This document shows, piece after piece, positions 63,373 through 64,000 of a DNA stretch of 64,000 bases. The first letter of the stretch is position 1; every line of letters begins with the position of its first letter. The DNA is from Rhodanobacteraceae bacterium (GTDB lineage Bacteria > Pseudomonadota > Gammaproteobacteria > Xanthomonadales > Rhodanobacteraceae), in assembly GCA_004299555.1 (NCBI GenBank), contig SCQU01000013.1, positions 62,001 through 126,000 on the forward strand, read 5' to 3'. The notes under the pieces were generated by a model. That model did no database searches, was not told where the DNA came from, and was given only the letters and a program-made list of their open reading frames with translations. The translations under genes and the position numbers were made by a program.

Positions 63373-64000
63373 TTACTTGCTGCGCCGACGCACGATCATC
63401 TTCTGCGTGCGCTTGTTGTTGCGTGTCTTGTAGCCCTTGGTCGGTGTGCCCCACGGGCTCACCGGGTGGCGGCCACCCGAAGTCCGGCCCTCACCACCGC
63501 CGTGCGGGTGGTCGACCGGGTTCATTACTACACCGCGCGACTGTGGCCGCACGCCGCGCCAGCGATTGGCACCGGCCTTGCCGAGCTTCTTCAAGCTGTG
63601 CTCGGTATTGCCCACCTCGCCGACGGTGGCGAGGCATTCGACCGGAATCCTGCGCATTTCGCCCGAGCGCAGCCGCAGGGTGGCGTAACCCGATTCCCGC
63701 GCCACCAGCTGCGCAGAAGATCCGGCACTGCGCGCCAGTTGCGCACCCTTGCCCGGTTTCATCTCGACGCAGTGCACCACGGTGCCGATCGGCATGTTGC
63801 GCAGTGGCAGCGTGTTGCCATCCTTGATCGGCGCATCCGTGCCGGCCATCAGCTGCGCACCAACCTTGACGCCCTTCGGCGCAATGATGTAGCGGCGCTC
63901 GCCGTCGGCGTAGCACAGCAGCGCAACGTGCGCAGTACGATTCGGATCGTACTCGATCCGCTCGACACGGCACGCCACGCCCTGCTTGTCGCGCTTGAAA
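63373..64000 (-). CDS. rplB: 50S ribosomal protein L2 (N-terminus beyond the window)
   Basis: C-terminal about 209 residues of L2, needed for subunit joining and peptidyl transfer. [20 protein letters not shown], then [35 protein letters not shown] and the final RRRSK are typical. The frame is open to the right edge, with FKRDKQG the first complete residues, so the start lies outside. Confidence 0.97.
   Translation of the reverse strand, partial: FKRDKQGVACRVERIEYDPNRTAHVALLCYADGERRYIIAPKGVKVGAQLMAGTDAPIKDGNTLPLRNMPIGTVVHCVEMKPGKGAQLARSAGSSAQLVARESGYATLRLRSGEMRRIPVECLATVGEVGNTEHSLKKLGKAGANRWRGVRPQSRGVVMNPVDHPHGGGEGRTSGGRHPVSPWGTPTKGYKTRNNKRTQKMIVRRRSK

Overview
This is a GC-rich chromosomal window that reads like a gammaproteobacterium of the Lysobacterales (Xanthomonadales) type. 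The taxonomic guess rests on gene content and order: an S10-spc-alpha ribosomal cluster, divergent trmJ/suhB, miaB-phoH-ybeY-corC, class II DAHP synthase, DsbB, an ALDH7-type dehydrogenase and a large TonB-dependent receptor. It is inference, not a database match. No prophage, insertion sequence or CRISPR array was seen. Genes are tightly packed, with many ATGA stop/start overlaps and three tail-to-tail coding overlaps.

Layout. 1-4.5 kb (+): right end of a hopanoid-lipid cluster: hpnH (cut by the edge), hpnB, a PlsC-like acyltransferase and a flippase-like membrane protein. 4.5-10.4 kb (-): TPR-sulfotransferase, TonB-dependent receptor and a GT28-like glycosyltransferase. 10.9-15.4 kb (+): a three-gene operon of Rieske oxygenase, APC permease and a trimethylamine/dimethylglycine-dehydrogenase-like flavoprotein, which looks like a betaine or N-methyl-amine catabolic module. 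15.5 kb: tRNA-Arg(CCT). 17-24.3 kb (+): ALDH7 dehydrogenase, SDR, DUF4190 protein, pyrD-murB, and an outer-membrane protein with CopC and CopD. 24.3-37.6 kb (-): YbjQ, BI-1, a predicted bicovalent flavoprotein oxidase, Fsr-type MFS pump, Ivy-like lipoprotein, fused 2-oxoacid dehydrogenase E1, GNAT, an orphan pilin-like protein, glutaryl-CoA dehydrogenase, a 5'-nucleotidase, and the PiT/DUF47 phosphate pair.

37.7-51.7 kb: DUF21/CBS protein, trmJ, suhB, a DUF4124-lytic transglycosylase, miaB-phoH-ybeY-corC, a DUF4105 (Lnb-type) membrane protein, corA, lgt, mug, class II DAHP synthase and dsbB. The Lnb-like gene lies directly after corC, where lnt normally lies, and two genes from lgt, so lipoprotein maturation may differ here from the textbook gammaproteobacterial route.

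51.9-64 kb (-): ribosomal cluster in the order rplB (partial), rpsS, rplV, rpsC, rplP, rpmC, rpsQ, rplN, rplX, rplE, rpsN, rpsH, rplF, rplR, rpsE, rpmD, rplO, secY, rpsM, rpsK, rpsD, rpoA, rplQ. Order is canonical, but rpmJ is missing after secY and several spacers (rplR-rpsE, rpsD-rpoA, rpoA-rplQ) are unusually long, two of them with strong inverted repeats. The most interesting leads are the betaine-type operon, the Lnb-like gene in the lnt position, the lipid-modification genes beside hpnH/hpnB, the orphan pilin-like protein with a Sec-type leader, and the terminator-like hairpin in the suhB leader.
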